DNA of 64,000 nt from Sporichthya polymorpha DSM 43042 (lineage in GTDB: Bacteria > Actinomycetota > Actinomycetes > Sporichthyales > Sporichthyaceae): assembly GCF_000384115.1 (NCBI RefSeq), contig NZ_KB913029.1:1150907-1214906 (forward strand), read 5' to 3'. Shown piece after piece: positions 54,696-64,000 of this stretch (its first letter is position 1; the number at the start of each line of letters is the position of its first letter). The notes below the pieces were generated by a model. It saw only the letters and a list, made by a program, of their open reading frames with translations, had not been told where the DNA came from and made no database searches. The position numbers and the translations under genes are program-made.

Positions 54696-56074
54696 CGCAA
54701 GGACTGTCGCAAGGATCCAGCACCACTCTGCTCGTCGGCGGAACTCTGATCGACGGGACGGGGGCGGCGGCCCGCCCGGGCGAGTCGGTCCTCATCCGGG
54801 ACGGACGGATCGCCGCCCTCGGACGGGCCGCGGACGACGAGGCCGCCGCGAACGGTGTGGACGTCCGCATCGACGCGACCGGCCGCACCGTCATGCCCGG
54901 CCTCATCGACGCGCACACGCACCTCACGTTCGGCGAGCCGACCGGCAACGACGAGCTGTTCCACCACCGCACCGAGGCCTACAGCTCGATGCTGTCGGCG
55001 TACAACGCGCGCAAGGTGCTTCGCGCCGGCGTGACGAGCGTCCTCGACGCCGACTGCCTGTGGAACATCGGCGTCGAGCTCCGGGACGCGATCGAGACCG
55101 GCATCGTCGAGGGCCCGCGCATGCGGGCCGGCGGCCAGGCGCTGATGACGATGCTCGGCGGCACCGCGGGCCGGATGATCAAGGACGAGGGGACCACCGG
55201 GTACGCGACCGTCGTCCACAACCGGGACATGATGGTCAACGAGATCCGGCGTCAGATCAAGTACGGCGTCGACTGGATCAAGATCATGGTCACCGGCCTG
55301 ATCCCGTCGATGAAGGGCCCCGAGGTCAAGGTCTGGAGCTTCGACGAGCTCCGGACCGTCTGCGACGCCGCGCACGAGCTCAACACCAGGGTCGTCGCGC
55401 ACTGCCGCAACTCCGAGAGCACGCGCGAGGCCGCGCTGGCCGGGGTCGACCTGATCTACCACGCGTCCTACATGGACGACCGTGCGCTCGACGCGGTGCT
55501 GGAGTCCGGCGCCGCGCTCTGCCCGACCTTCACGCTGCTCGGCAATCTCGCCGACTACGGGTTGAAGATCGGCACCGCACCCGAACTACTCGACGTGTTC
55601 CGCGCCGAGGTCGAGGTGACGGCCAATCAGATGGCCAAGGCCCACGAGCTCGGCGTCACGTTCCTCGCCGGGTCCGAGACCGGGTTCGCCGTCACGCCGG
55701 TCGGTGAGTGGCACGCCCGCGAGCTGGAGATGTTCGTCCAGTACATGGGCATGACCCCGATGGACGCGATCGTCGCGGCCACCCGCAACGGCGCCTTCGC
55801 CATGCGGATGGAGGGCCGGCTCGGCACGCTCGAGGTCGGCCGCATCGCCGACGTCCTCGTTCTCGACGGGAATCCGTTGGCCGACATCACGATCCTCCAG
55901 GACCGGTCGAAGATCGTCGAGGTGATCAAGGAGGGCCGGCGCATCGACCTCACGACGCCGATCCCCGAGCGGAAGATGCGCAGCAGCGACCAGGTCCGGA
56001 TGCTCGCCTCCTGCCCCCTGACCCGTGGCCTCGCCCTCACCGAGGAGCAGCTCGAGAAGCTCGCCCGTGTCTGA
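54692..56074 (+). CDS. Imidazolonepropionase-like metal-dependent amidohydrolase
   Basis: The 460-residue protein has VMPGLIDAHTHLTFG (HxH) near residue 75, the Lys of WIKIMVTG near 197, VVAHCRNS near 234 and LIYHASYMDD near 255. The late metal-site strand reads FLAGSETGF, where GTDxG is expected, so the usual Asp is Ser-Glu. GRIADVLVLDGNPLADI closes the family signature. It starts at GTG 54692, overlapping the iron-sulfur subunit as GTGA. It probably opens or hydrolyses a ring after molybdenum-dependent hydroxylation. The substrate is inference. Confidence 0.85.
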   Translation: MTQGLSQGSSTTLLVGGTLIDGTGAAARPGESVLIRDGRIAALGRAADDEAAANGVDVRIDATGRTVMPGLIDAHTHLTFGEPTGNDELFHHRTEAYSSMLSAYNARKVLRAGVTSVLDADCLWNIGVELRDAIETGIVEGPRMRAGGQALMTMLGGTAGRMIKDEGTTGYATVVHNRDMMVNEIRRQIKYGVDWIKIMVTGLIPSMKGPEVKVWSFDELRTVCDAAHELNTRVVAHCRNSESTREAALAGVDLIYHASYMDDRALDAVLESGAALCPTFTLLGNLADYGLKIGTAPELLDVFRAEVEVTANQMAKAHELGVTFLAGSETGFAVTPVGEWHARELEMFVQYMGMTPMDAIVAATRNGAFAMRMEGRLGTLEVGRIADVLVLDGNPLADITILQDRSKIVEVIKEGRRIDLTTPIPERKMRSSDQVRMLASCPLTRGLALTEEQLEKLARV

Positions 56075-57086
56075 CGTCGCCTCAGATTCGCCGGCAGGGT
56101 CGGCTCCAAAGATCGTCGACGTCCACGCCCACGCGGTGCTCGAGGTCAGCCTCGGCGCCGCGGGGGCGGCGGGGCCGGAGCTCGGCGTCACCGAGGACGG
56201 CACGCCGTTCTACCGCGTCGGCGAGTACGTGCTCCGCGGCGTCCGCTACCGCGGCTCGCCGTTCATGGACGTCGACGTGCGGCTGGCGGCGATGGACGCC
56301 GCCGGCATCGACGTCCAGCTGCTCTCCCCCAACCCGCTGACGTACTTCGGCCGGCTCGACGCCGACGCGGCGATCGGGTTCGCGCGCACGCACAACGACG
56401 CGCTCGCCGCGCTCGTCGGCAAGCACTCCGACCGCCTGCTCGGCGCGGCCCAATTGCCGATGCAGGACGTCCCGGCCGCGATCGCCGAGCTGCGGCGCAG
56501 CGTTCGCGACCTCGGACTGCGCGCGGCGTACATCGACACCGACCCCGCCGGACGGACGCTCGACGACCCCGCGCTCGACCCGCTGTACGAGGCGCTGGTC
56601 GACCTCGACGTCCCGCTGTTCGTGCACCCCACGCCGCTCGGGGAGCAGGGCCCGCCGGACGACGTGCGGCTGCGCCGGTTCGACCTCGACCTGCTGTTCG
56701 GCTTCGCCCGCGACGAGACGCTCGCCGTCGCGGCGCTCGTGTGCGGCGGCATCCTGGAGCGGCACCCCGGTCTCGACGTGTGCATCAGCCACGGCGGCGG
56801 GGCCGCCGCCTTCCTCGCCGGCCGCCTCGCCCGCGCCGTGGAGGTCCGGCCGTGGGCCTCGAAAGCCCTGCGGGAGAACGGTTTCGCGCACTACTACCGG
56901 CAGCTGTGGTTCGACACCCACGTCCACGACGCGGGCTCGCTCGAGCTCCTCGCCTCCCACGCCGGCACCGAGCGCCTGGTGTTCGGCACCAACTTCGCGG
57001 GTTGGGACTCCGGCGCGCACGACGGCCCCGGCCCCCTCGCCCCCACCCTCGCCGCCAACGCGGCCCGGCTCCTCCGCCTCCCCTGA
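56067..57086 (+). CDS. Amidohydrolase-2 family protein (ACMSD-like)
   Basis: The 339-residue protein starts at the GTG at 56067, eight bases into the end of the previous gene. KIVDVHAHAVLEV keeps the full HxH metal motif. LFVHPTPLGEQG near residue 190 and DVCISHGGGAAAFLAGRL near 240 hold further ligands. The last strand reads LVFGTNFAGWDS in place of the more usual GSDYP. Such proteins decarboxylate or hydrolyse aromatic ring-cleavage products. It is the last gene of the molybdenum hydroxylase operon. Confidence 0.85.
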   Translation: MSDVASDSPAGSAPKIVDVHAHAVLEVSLGAAGAAGPELGVTEDGTPFYRVGEYVLRGVRYRGSPFMDVDVRLAAMDAAGIDVQLLSPNPLTYFGRLDADAAIGFARTHNDALAALVGKHSDRLLGAAQLPMQDVPAAIAELRRSVRDLGLRAAYIDTDPAGRTLDDPALDPLYEALVDLDVPLFVHPTPLGEQGPPDDVRLRRFDLDLLFGFARDETLAVAALVCGGILERHPGLDVCISHGGGAAAFLAGRLARAVEVRPWASKALRENGFAHYYRQLWFDTHVHDAGSLELLASHAGTERLVFGTNFAGWDSGAHDGPGPLAPTLAANAARLLRLP

Positions 57087-57091
57087 CCCAC

Positions 57092-57124
57092 CCCTGCAGT
57101 GGAGATGACATCTCTTGTGCAGGG
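57092..57124. repeat. Z1 hairpin repeat
   Basis: The 31 bases 57094-57124 match 57511-57541 at 30 of 31 positions. The arms CCCTGCA and TGCAGGG enclose a second inner pair (AGATG and CATCT). A 20-base perfect repeat follows 18 bases later (57143-57162). Confidence 0.75.
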
Positions 57125-57142
57125 CCGGCCGAAACCATTGGA

Positions 57143-57162
57143 GGGCGCGGTTGGCGCCGCCG
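57143..57162 (+). repeat. 20-base copy of the SDR 3' coding end
   Basis: GGGCGCGGTTGGCGCCGCCG occurs here and at 57560-57579, where it encodes the last residues of the SDR at 57552. In this copy the SDR stop codon position reads TGG in place of TAG, so it is a decayed duplicate. Confidence 0.75.
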
Positions 57163-57187
57163 CTGCCTCGGTGCCCGCGGGCCGAGG

Positions 57188-57257
57188 TGCACCGAGTGCG
57201 CAGTTGAGCACGGGTGCCCGCGCCTCGGCTGGTGCTGATCTGCGCACTCGGCGCAGG
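57188..57257. repeat. X1 70-base hairpin repeat
   Basis: This segment matches 57413-57482 at 68 of 70 positions. Its ends TGCACCGAGTGCGCAG and CTGCGCACTCGGCGCA pair with one mismatch, so each copy can fold into a 16-base stem with a 38-base loop. Confidence 0.8.
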
Positions 57258-57290
57258 TGGGCACCCCCAGGGGGCCCGGAGGTGCTGTCT

Positions 57291-57315
57291 TGCGCTTTGG
57301 GGAGAAGGAAGCACG
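57291..57315 (+). repeat. Y1 25-base direct repeat
   Basis: The segment starting TGCGCTTTGGGGAGAAGG matches 57343-57367 at 22 of 25 positions, 52 bases apart and in the same direction. Confidence 0.65.
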
Positions 57316-57342
57316 CCGAACGGCCGTTCCCGCGTGCTGTGC

Positions 57343-57367
57343 TGCGCTTTCGGGAGAAGGAAGTACC
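57343..57367 (+). repeat. Y2 25-base direct repeat
   Basis: This is the partner of Y1 (57291-57315). Both lie between the two X repeats. Confidence 0.65.
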
Positions 57368-57412
57368 TCGACCGGCCGCGCGCCGCGTCCCCGTCGCCCG
57401 CGCGGGCCGATC

Positions 57413-57482
57413 TGCACCGAGTGCGCAGTTGAGCACGGGTGCCGGCGCCCCGGCTGGTGCTGATCTGCGCACTCGGCGCAGG
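57413..57482. repeat. X2 70-base hairpin repeat
   Basis: This is the second copy of X, 225 bases after X1, with two differences in 70 bases. Confidence 0.8.
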
Positions 57483-57510
57483 CGGGCCCGCGAGCTGCCG
57501 CCCCGCACCA

Positions 57511-57541
57511 CTGCACTGGAGATGACATCTCTTGTGCAGGG
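57511..57541. repeat. Z2 hairpin repeat
   Basis: This is the second copy of Z, 417 bases after Z1, and it ends ten bases before the SDR stop codon (57552-57554). Confidence 0.75.
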
Positions 57542-57551
57542 TGGGTGGGGA

Positions 57552-58301
57552 CTACTGCAGGGCGCGGTTGGCGCCGCCGTCGACGGGGATCGCGGCGCCG
57601 GTGACGTACGCGGCGAGGTTCGAGCACAGGAACGCGACGAGCGCGCCGAACTCGGCCGGTTCGCCGAGCCGGCCGGCGGGGACCCCCGCGAGCTGGGCGG
57701 CGAGGGCCTTGTCGTCGAACACGCGGCGGACGCGGTCGGTGGCGTGAACGCCGGGCTGGACCGAGTTCACGGTGACGCCGTCGGCCGCGACCTCGGTGGC
57801 GAGGGTGCGCAGGAAGCCGGTCGCGCCGGCGCGGGCGGCGTTGGAGAGCGCGAGGTTCGCGTAGGGCTGGCGGACCCCGAGCGAGGTGATCGCGACGATC
57901 CGGCCCCACTGCTGCGCGCGCATGTCGGGCACGACCGCGAGGCACTGGCGCACGACCGCGAGCAGGCTGCGGTCGAGCGCCGCCTGGTACGCGTCGGCCG
58001 GGGTGTCGAGCGCGGTGCCCGCCGCGGGGCCGGGGCCGTTGACGACGAGGACGTCGAGCCCGCCGAGCCGGTCCCGAGCCTCGAGCACGAAGCGCTCGGC
58101 CCCGAGCGGGTCGGCGAGATCGGCGACGAGCCACTGCGTCCCGCCGCCGAGCTTGTTCGCGGCGGCCTCGGCGCGGCCGGCGTCCGACCCGCAGATCACG
58201 ACCTCCGCGCCCTCGGCGACGAGGGCCTCGGCGCAGGCGTACCCGAGTCCGGCGCTCGCGGCGCCGACGGCCGCTCGGCGGCCGGAGAGTCCGAGATCCA
58301 T
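57552..58301 (-). CDS. Short-chain dehydrogenase/reductase, atypical active site
   Basis: The 249-residue protein has a Rossmann start (GRRAAVGAASAGLGYACAEAL), a VNGPGPAAG strand near residue 80 and the FabG-like end AIPVDGGANRALQ. The usual YxxxK is replaced by PYANLALSNAARAG, the SNxxR pattern of a known divergent SDR branch, so the Lys is lacking. It may still be active or act on a different substrate. Its start at 58301 is four bases after a small ferredoxin gene (stop at 58306). Its 3' end is duplicated in the repeat island. Confidence 0.83.
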   Translation of the reverse strand: MDLGLSGRRAAVGAASAGLGYACAEALVAEGAEVVICGSDAGRAEAAANKLGGGTQWLVADLADPLGAERFVLEARDRLGGLDVLVVNGPGPAAGTALDTPADAYQAALDRSLLAVVRQCLAVVPDMRAQQWGRIVAITSLGVRQPYANLALSNAARAGATGFLRTLATEVAADGVTVNSVQPGVHATDRVRRVFDDKALAAQLAGVPAGRLGEPAEFGALVAFLCSNLAAYVTGAAIPVDGGANRALQ

Positions 58302-58305
58302 GACG

Positions 58306-58536
58306 TCAGGCTTCCACCTCGACGCCGTTCTGCTGCAGGTGGATCGCGCCGGCCGGGCAGTTGCGCACGGCGGCGACCAGCCGGTCGCGGTGCGCCTCGA
58401 ACTCGGCGTCGATCTCCGCGTCGGGGACGAGTTCGGCGATCTCCTCGTCGTCGAAGCGGAACACGCGGGGCAGGTCGGCGACGCAGCGACCCGAGCTCAT
58501 GCAGATGTCGGAGTCGATCCAGAGCTTCGCGCTCAT
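58306..58536 (-). CDS. Ferredoxin, probable [3Fe-4S] P450-type
   Basis: The 76-residue protein has Cys12, Cys18 and Cys60 (ICMSSGRC and NCPAGAI), three Cys with the CxxxxxC spacing of P450-type [3Fe-4S] ferredoxins. The start at 58536 has a strong GAGGAGG. It could feed electrons to the P450 pair 12 kb away or to a partner of the coupled SDR. No reductase is beside it. Confidence 0.9.
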   Translation of the reverse strand: MSAKLWIDSDICMSSGRCVADLPRVFRFDDEEIAELVPDAEIDAEFEAHRDRLVAAVRNCPAGAIHLQQNGVEVEA

Positions 58537-58727
58537 TCCACGCACCTCCTCGGGGGCGGACGGTCGGGGGCGGCGAGCTCGCACTGTAATCGCTCCGCGC
58601 GGTGGCGGGCTAGGCCGCCGGGCGGGGTAGTAGCTAGAGGCTTAGCGTCTTTGAACGCGCAACCCATCCGCACGCCAAGATTCCGCGTTACACGCATGTA
58701 TCAGCGGACAAATGCGGGGGACGACGC

Positions 58728-58756
58728 TGGACGATCGGTCGGCGAGGAAGTAGCGT
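58728..58756 (+). promoter_or_regulatory. Promoter of the SDR at 58828
   Basis: TGGACG (58728-58733) and TAGCGT (58751-58756) are separated by 17 bases, the same hexamers and spacing as at 47833-47861. Confidence 0.5.
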
Positions 58757-58827
58757 CGTTACAAGAACAACGTCGCATGGGCGCCGTCCGGACCGGTCGC
58801 GGTCCCACGGGGTGAGGAGGGGCTCGC

Positions 58828-59619
58828 ATGACCGAGAAGTGGGCGGTGGTCACCGGCGCCGGGAACGGCATCGGCACCGTCATCGCGCGGTCGGCGGCGA
58901 AGCTCGGCTACCGCATCGCGGCGTGGGACGTGAACGCCGCCGGCGTGGAGGAACTGGCCGCCGAGCTCGGCGAGATCTGCGTGCCCCGCCAGGTCGATGT
59001 CGTCGACGAGGCGGCCGTCGAGGCGGCCGTCGCCTCCCTGCCCGACGCCCCCTCCCTGCTCGTCAACAGCGCCGGCATCGTGCGGTTCGGCCCGCTGCTC
59101 GAGGTCTCGCTCGCCGACTGGGAGCAGGCCCTGCGCGTCAACCTGACCGGCACGTTCCTCGTCGGCCGCACCGTCGCCCGCCGCATGGCGACCGTCGGCG
59201 ACGGCGCGATCGTCAACATCGCCTCGGTCAACGGCGTCGCGGCCGCCCCCAACGCCGGCGCCTACTCGGCCTCGAAGGCCGGCGTCATCCGGCTGTCCGA
59301 GCACCAGGCGATGGAGTGGGCGCCGCTCGGCATCCGCGTCAACTGCGTCGCGCCCGGCCTCATCGACGCCGGGATGTCGGACGCGATCTACGCCGACCCC
59401 GAGGTGCGCCGCCTGCGCCAGGCACGGGTCCCGCTGGGCCGTCTGGGGTCGAGCGAGGACATCGCCGACACCGTCCTGTTCCTCGCCTCGGAGAAGGCCA
59501 CGTACATCACCGGCCAGGTCCTGGCCGTCGACGGCGGCCTGCTCAAGAGCACCCTCGCCAGCCTGCCCCGGCCGAAGTCGGTCGACTCGGTGGGCCCGGG
59601 CGACGACTCCCTGGCCTAG
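58828..59619 (+). CDS. Short-chain dehydrogenase/reductase (SDR)
   Basis: The 263-residue protein has VVTGAGNGIGTVIARSAAKLGY near residue 6, NSAGIVRFG near 81 and the catalytic YSASKAGV near 149. GQVLAVDGGLLKS is the C-terminal cofactor region. GAGGAGG about eight bases upstream supports the ATG at 58828. It is followed by a TrmB-type regulator after 77 bases. The substrate is unknown. Confidence 0.9.
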   Translation: MTEKWAVVTGAGNGIGTVIARSAAKLGYRIAAWDVNAAGVEELAAELGEICVPRQVDVVDEAAVEAAVASLPDAPSLLVNSAGIVRFGPLLEVSLADWEQALRVNLTGTFLVGRTVARRMATVGDGAIVNIASVNGVAAAPNAGAYSASKAGVIRLSEHQAMEWAPLGIRVNCVAPGLIDAGMSDAIYADPEVRRLRQARVPLGRLGSSEDIADTVLFLASEKATYITGQVLAVDGGLLKSTLASLPRPKSVDSVGPGDDSLA

Positions 59620-59696
59620 GGCAGCCGGTGTCCGTCTCCCCGTGGGCCGCGGGGCGCGTCCCGCGGCACGCGTTCGCGGGGTGGAATGATGGCGGA

Positions 59697-60575
59697 ATGT
59701 CGCAGCAGAACGTCATCGAGGAGCTGCAGCGACTCGGCATGTCCGGCTACGAGGCGAAGGCGTACGTCGCCCTCGTCGCGGCCGGCGCCCCGCTCAACGG
59801 CTACGAGGTGGCGAAGCGCTCCGGCGTCCCCCGCAGCACGGTCTACGAGACGCTCGCGAAGCTCGTCGCCCGGGGCGCCGCGTACGAGGTTCGCGCCGGT
59901 GAGGACAACGTCGGCTACATCTCGCTGCCGCCGTCCGCGCTGCTCGACCGGATGCGCCGCGAGTTCGACCAGTCGATGGACACCCTGCGCGAGGCCCTCC
60001 CGGAGATCGCCTCGCCGACGCAGGTCCGCCTGGTCCACAGCCTCTCCGACCGCTCCTCCCTGCTCGCCCGCGCCGAGGACGTCATCGCCGCCGCGCGCAC
60101 CGACGTCTTCCTCTCCGGTTTCCCGGCCGAGCTCGACCCGCTGAAGCCCGCGGCCCGCCGCGCCGAGGCCGACGGCGTCGACGTCTCCGTCGTCACCTTC
60201 GGCGAGGACAAGGACCCGGTCGGCAACACGACCCCGCACCGCTTCTCCTCGCCCGAGGTCGTCCTCGAGAACCTCGGCTGCCGGCTGCTGGTCGTCTCCG
60301 GCGACCGGGAGCAGGCCGTCATCGGCGGCGTCGTCAACGGCGACGCCTGGGGCGTCTACACCGACGACCCGGCCGTCGTCCTCGTCGCCGTCGAGTACGT
60401 CCGGCACGACATCGCGATGCATCTGATCGCCGAGCGCTTCGCCCCGGACGAGTTCGAGTCGTTCTGGACCGAGAACCCCCGGCTCCGCCGCCTCCGCGCC
60501 GACCACGGCGCCCCCGCCGCGATCCTCAAGCGCGGCGCCGGCACCGGCACCCCGCCGCGCCGCCCCCGCCGCTAG
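59697..60575 (+). CDS. TrmB-family transcriptional regulator
   Basis: The 292-residue protein has the TrmB-type HTH at about residues 5-65 (LGMSGYEAKAYVALVAAGAPLNGYEVAKRSGVPRSTVYETLAKL) and a C-terminal effector-like domain (DVFLSGFPAELDPLKPAARRAEADGVDVSVVTFGED, a phospholipase D-like fold common in the group). It ends in a basic Pro-Arg tail. Such regulators sense sugars or other small ligands. It lies between an SDR and gdhA, and a long palindrome follows its stop. Confidence 0.87.
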   Translation: MSQQNVIEELQRLGMSGYEAKAYVALVAAGAPLNGYEVAKRSGVPRSTVYETLAKLVARGAAYEVRAGEDNVGYISLPPSALLDRMRREFDQSMDTLREALPEIASPTQVRLVHSLSDRSSLLARAEDVIAAARTDVFLSGFPAELDPLKPAARRAEADGVDVSVVTFGEDKDPVGNTTPHRFSSPEVVLENLGCRLLVVSGDREQAVIGGVVNGDAWGVYTDDPAVVLVAVEYVRHDIAMHLIAERFAPDEFESFWTENPRLRRLRADHGAPAAILKRGAGTGTPPRRPRR

Positions 60576-60586
60576 ACCGATCCCGA

Positions 60587-60644
60587 TGTCAAGAAAGGGT
60601 GACACCCCTTACTGCGCAGTAAGGGGTGTCACCCTTTTTTGACA
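60587..60644. terminator. 58-base near-perfect palindrome, bidirectional terminator
   Basis: The core 60594-60637 is a perfect 44-base palindrome (centre ACTG/CAGT), and the flanks TGTCAA and TTGACA extend it to 58 bases with one mismatch. It lies between the convergent trmB-like and gdhA genes and ends in a T-run, so a bidirectional terminator is likely. It is longer than needed for that alone. Confidence 0.75.
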
Positions 60645-60653
60645 GGGGCGGCG

Positions 60654-62928
<2,275 letters not shown>

Positions 62929-62988
62929 GCGCTTCCCTTCGCCCGCCTAGGCTGATCATGTCCGTCCGGCTATCGAAGGCGTACCCCT

Positions 62989-64000
62989 TTGCTCGCGATT
63001 ATTGCTGCGCACTTCGCCGTCGCAGCGGTCGCGCCGTGGCTCGTGCACCTGCTGCGCCGCCGGGCCTTCGTCGTCCTCGCCGTGGTGCCGCTGATCTCCT
63101 TCGTGTGGTTGCTCACACAGGCCGACGCAGTGCACGACAGCCACCCGCCGACGGAGACGTACGACTGGGTGCCGAGCCTCAGCATCGACATCGCGTTGCG
63201 CATGGACACCCTCGCCTGGGTCCTGGCGCTCGTCGTGACCGGCGTCGGTGCGCTCGTGCTCGCGTACTGCGCCTGGTACTTCGACGACGACCACCCCGGC
63301 CTCACCCTGTTCACCGGCACGTTCACCGCGTTCGCGGGGTCGATGCTCGGTCTGGTCCTGTGCGACGACCTGCTGGTCCTCTACGTCTTCTGGGAACTGA
63401 CGACGGTCTTCTCGTTCCTGCTGATCGGGACCGACCCGACCAAACGCGCCGGCCGGCAGGCCGCGATGCAGGCGCTGATGGTGACGACGTTCGGCGGCCT
63501 GGCGATGTTCGTCGGGATGCTGCTGCTCGGCCGGGAGGCGGACACCTTCCGCATCAGCGAGATCCTCGCCGACCCGCCGTCGGGGACGCCGACGACCGTC
63601 GCGGTGTTCCTGCTCCTCGTCGGGGCGTTGAGCAAGTCCGCCCTGATCCCCTTCCACTTCTGGCTCCCGGGCGCGATGGCCGCCCCGACCCCGGTCAGCG
63701 CGTACCTGCACGCGGCCTCGATGGTGAAGGCCGGCGTCTTCCTCGTCGCCCTGCTCGCGCCGGCGTTCGCGGGGACGCCGTGGTGGCACGAAACCGTGCT
63801 GACCCTCGGCGTCGGGACGATGATCCTCGGCGGCTGGCGGGCGCTCCGGCAGCAGGACGCAAAGCTCCTGCTCGCCTACGGGACCGTGAGCCAACTTGGC
63901 TTCCTGATCGTCGTCTTCGGCGTCGGGACGCGGGCGAGCGCCCTCGCCGGCCTCGGTCTCCTGCTCGCCCACGCCCTGTTCAAGGCGACGCTGTTCCTCG
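62989..64000 (+). CDS. mrpA: Na+/H+ antiporter subunit A (MrpA/MnhA), 5' part
   Basis: The gene runs off the window. The visible 337 codons start at TTG 62989 (MLAIIAAHFAVAAVAPWLVHLLRR) and read as a many-span membrane protein. LALVVTGVGALVLAYCAWYF near residue 78, DLLVLYVFWELTTVFSFLLIG near 124 and the HAASMVKAGVFL stretch near 243 are typical of MrpA and the related NuoL. VGALSKSALIPFHFWLPGAMAAPTPVSAYLHAASM confirms the antiporter-like family. It is the large first subunit of Mrp-type Na+/H+ antiporters. AAGG upstream is weak support for the start. Confidence 0.85.
   Translation, partial: MLAIIAAHFAVAAVAPWLVHLLRRRAFVVLAVVPLISFVWLLTQADAVHDSHPPTETYDWVPSLSIDIALRMDTLAWVLALVVTGVGALVLAYCAWYFDDDHPGLTLFTGTFTAFAGSMLGLVLCDDLLVLYVFWELTTVFSFLLIGTDPTKRAGRQAAMQALMVTTFGGLAMFVGMLLLGREADTFRISEILADPPSGTPTTVAVFLLLVGALSKSALIPFHFWLPGAMAAPTPVSAYLHAASMVKAGVFLVALLAPAFAGTPWWHETVLTLGVGTMILGGWRALRQQDAKLLLAYGTVSQLGFLIVVFGVGTRASALAGLGLLLAHALFKATLFL

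Larger units (their letters stand above)
57087..57551. other. 465-base non-coding island of nested repeats
   Basis: No gene is supported. The island has an outer pair of hairpins (Z, 57092 and 57511), inside them a pair of 70-base hairpin repeats (X, 57188 and 57413) and inside those a pair of 25-base repeats (Y, 57291 and 57343), giving the order Z-X-Y-Y-X-Z. The Z unit plus following bases is repeated at a constant offset of 417 bases and includes the 3' end of the neighbouring SDR gene. Confidence 0.75.

Noticed and set aside
57087-57551. Short open frames within the repeat island on both strands.
   Set aside because: They are repeat-derived, and no frame is shared by both copies with a start codon and ribosome site.

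Overview
The window is from a high-GC actinobacterium. GTG starts are common, stops and starts overlap as ATGA or GTGA, several promoters have a TANNNT -10 box, and the gene families are typical of soil actinobacteria (LLM flavin oxidoreductases, amidohydrolase-2 proteins, Liv-type ABC importers, P450s, RsbW/PP2C stress signalling). I cannot name the species. I saw no rRNA, tRNA, IS element, prophage or CRISPR array. The right edge cuts an mrpA-like gene and the left edge cuts a crotonase-family gene.

Layout. 1-16.4 kb is a catabolic block. It holds an LLM oxidoreductase followed by an enoyl-CoA hydratase fragment, an amidohydrolase, a TetR regulator, and a long leftward operon: aldehyde dehydrogenase, exported protein, two small membrane proteins, fused Liv permease and lipoprotein binding protein. 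An amidohydrolase/acyl-CoA synthetase/SDR operon, a divergent amidohydrolase and a fluoroacetate-dehalogenase-like hydrolase follow. Four promoter regions in this block share an operator-like dyad (TCAAC-N6-GTTGA and close variants) that overlaps or abuts the -35 boxes, so the block looks like one regulon, possibly under the TetR protein at 2204. 16.4-17.6 kb is a frameshifted AbiEi/DUF559-type gene bracketed by two related inverted-repeat elements. 17.6-30 kb is mixed: SDR, peroxiredoxin, a 1232-residue hybrid kinase/phosphatase, an RsbW/GAF protein, aminotransferase, AlkD-like protein, and a flavohaemoprotein divergent from a Cys-rich HTH regulator.

30-44 kb holds a quinone-oxidoreductase-like gene, an alpha/beta hydrolase with its catalytic Ser replaced by Gly, malQ, a possible structured RNA with a terminator, an NmrA/Rrf2 divergent pair, an M1 peptidase, a complete livHMGF-plus-binding-protein importer, and an SDR/ThuA pair. 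44.5-57 kb is a second catabolic block: two coupled P450s with a Dabb protein, a fused indolepyruvate ferredoxin oxidoreductase with an Lrp regulator, and a Tat-exported molybdenum hydroxylase with its [2Fe-2S] subunit coupled to two amidohydrolases. 57.09-57.58 kb is a non-coding island of nested repeats that duplicates the 3' end of the adjoining SDR gene. 57.6-64 kb holds SDRs, a three-Cys ferredoxin, a TrmB regulator, gdhA, a tandem Usp protein and mrpA.

Together the genes suggest uptake and oxidation of an aromatic, heterocyclic or alicyclic compound, with CoA activation, decarboxylase-like amidohydrolases and possible dehalogenation. The substrate cannot be read from the sequence. The points most worth checking are the shared operator, the ATPase-less importer operon with three membrane or exported partners, the nested repeat island, and the repeats around the broken AbiEi-like gene.
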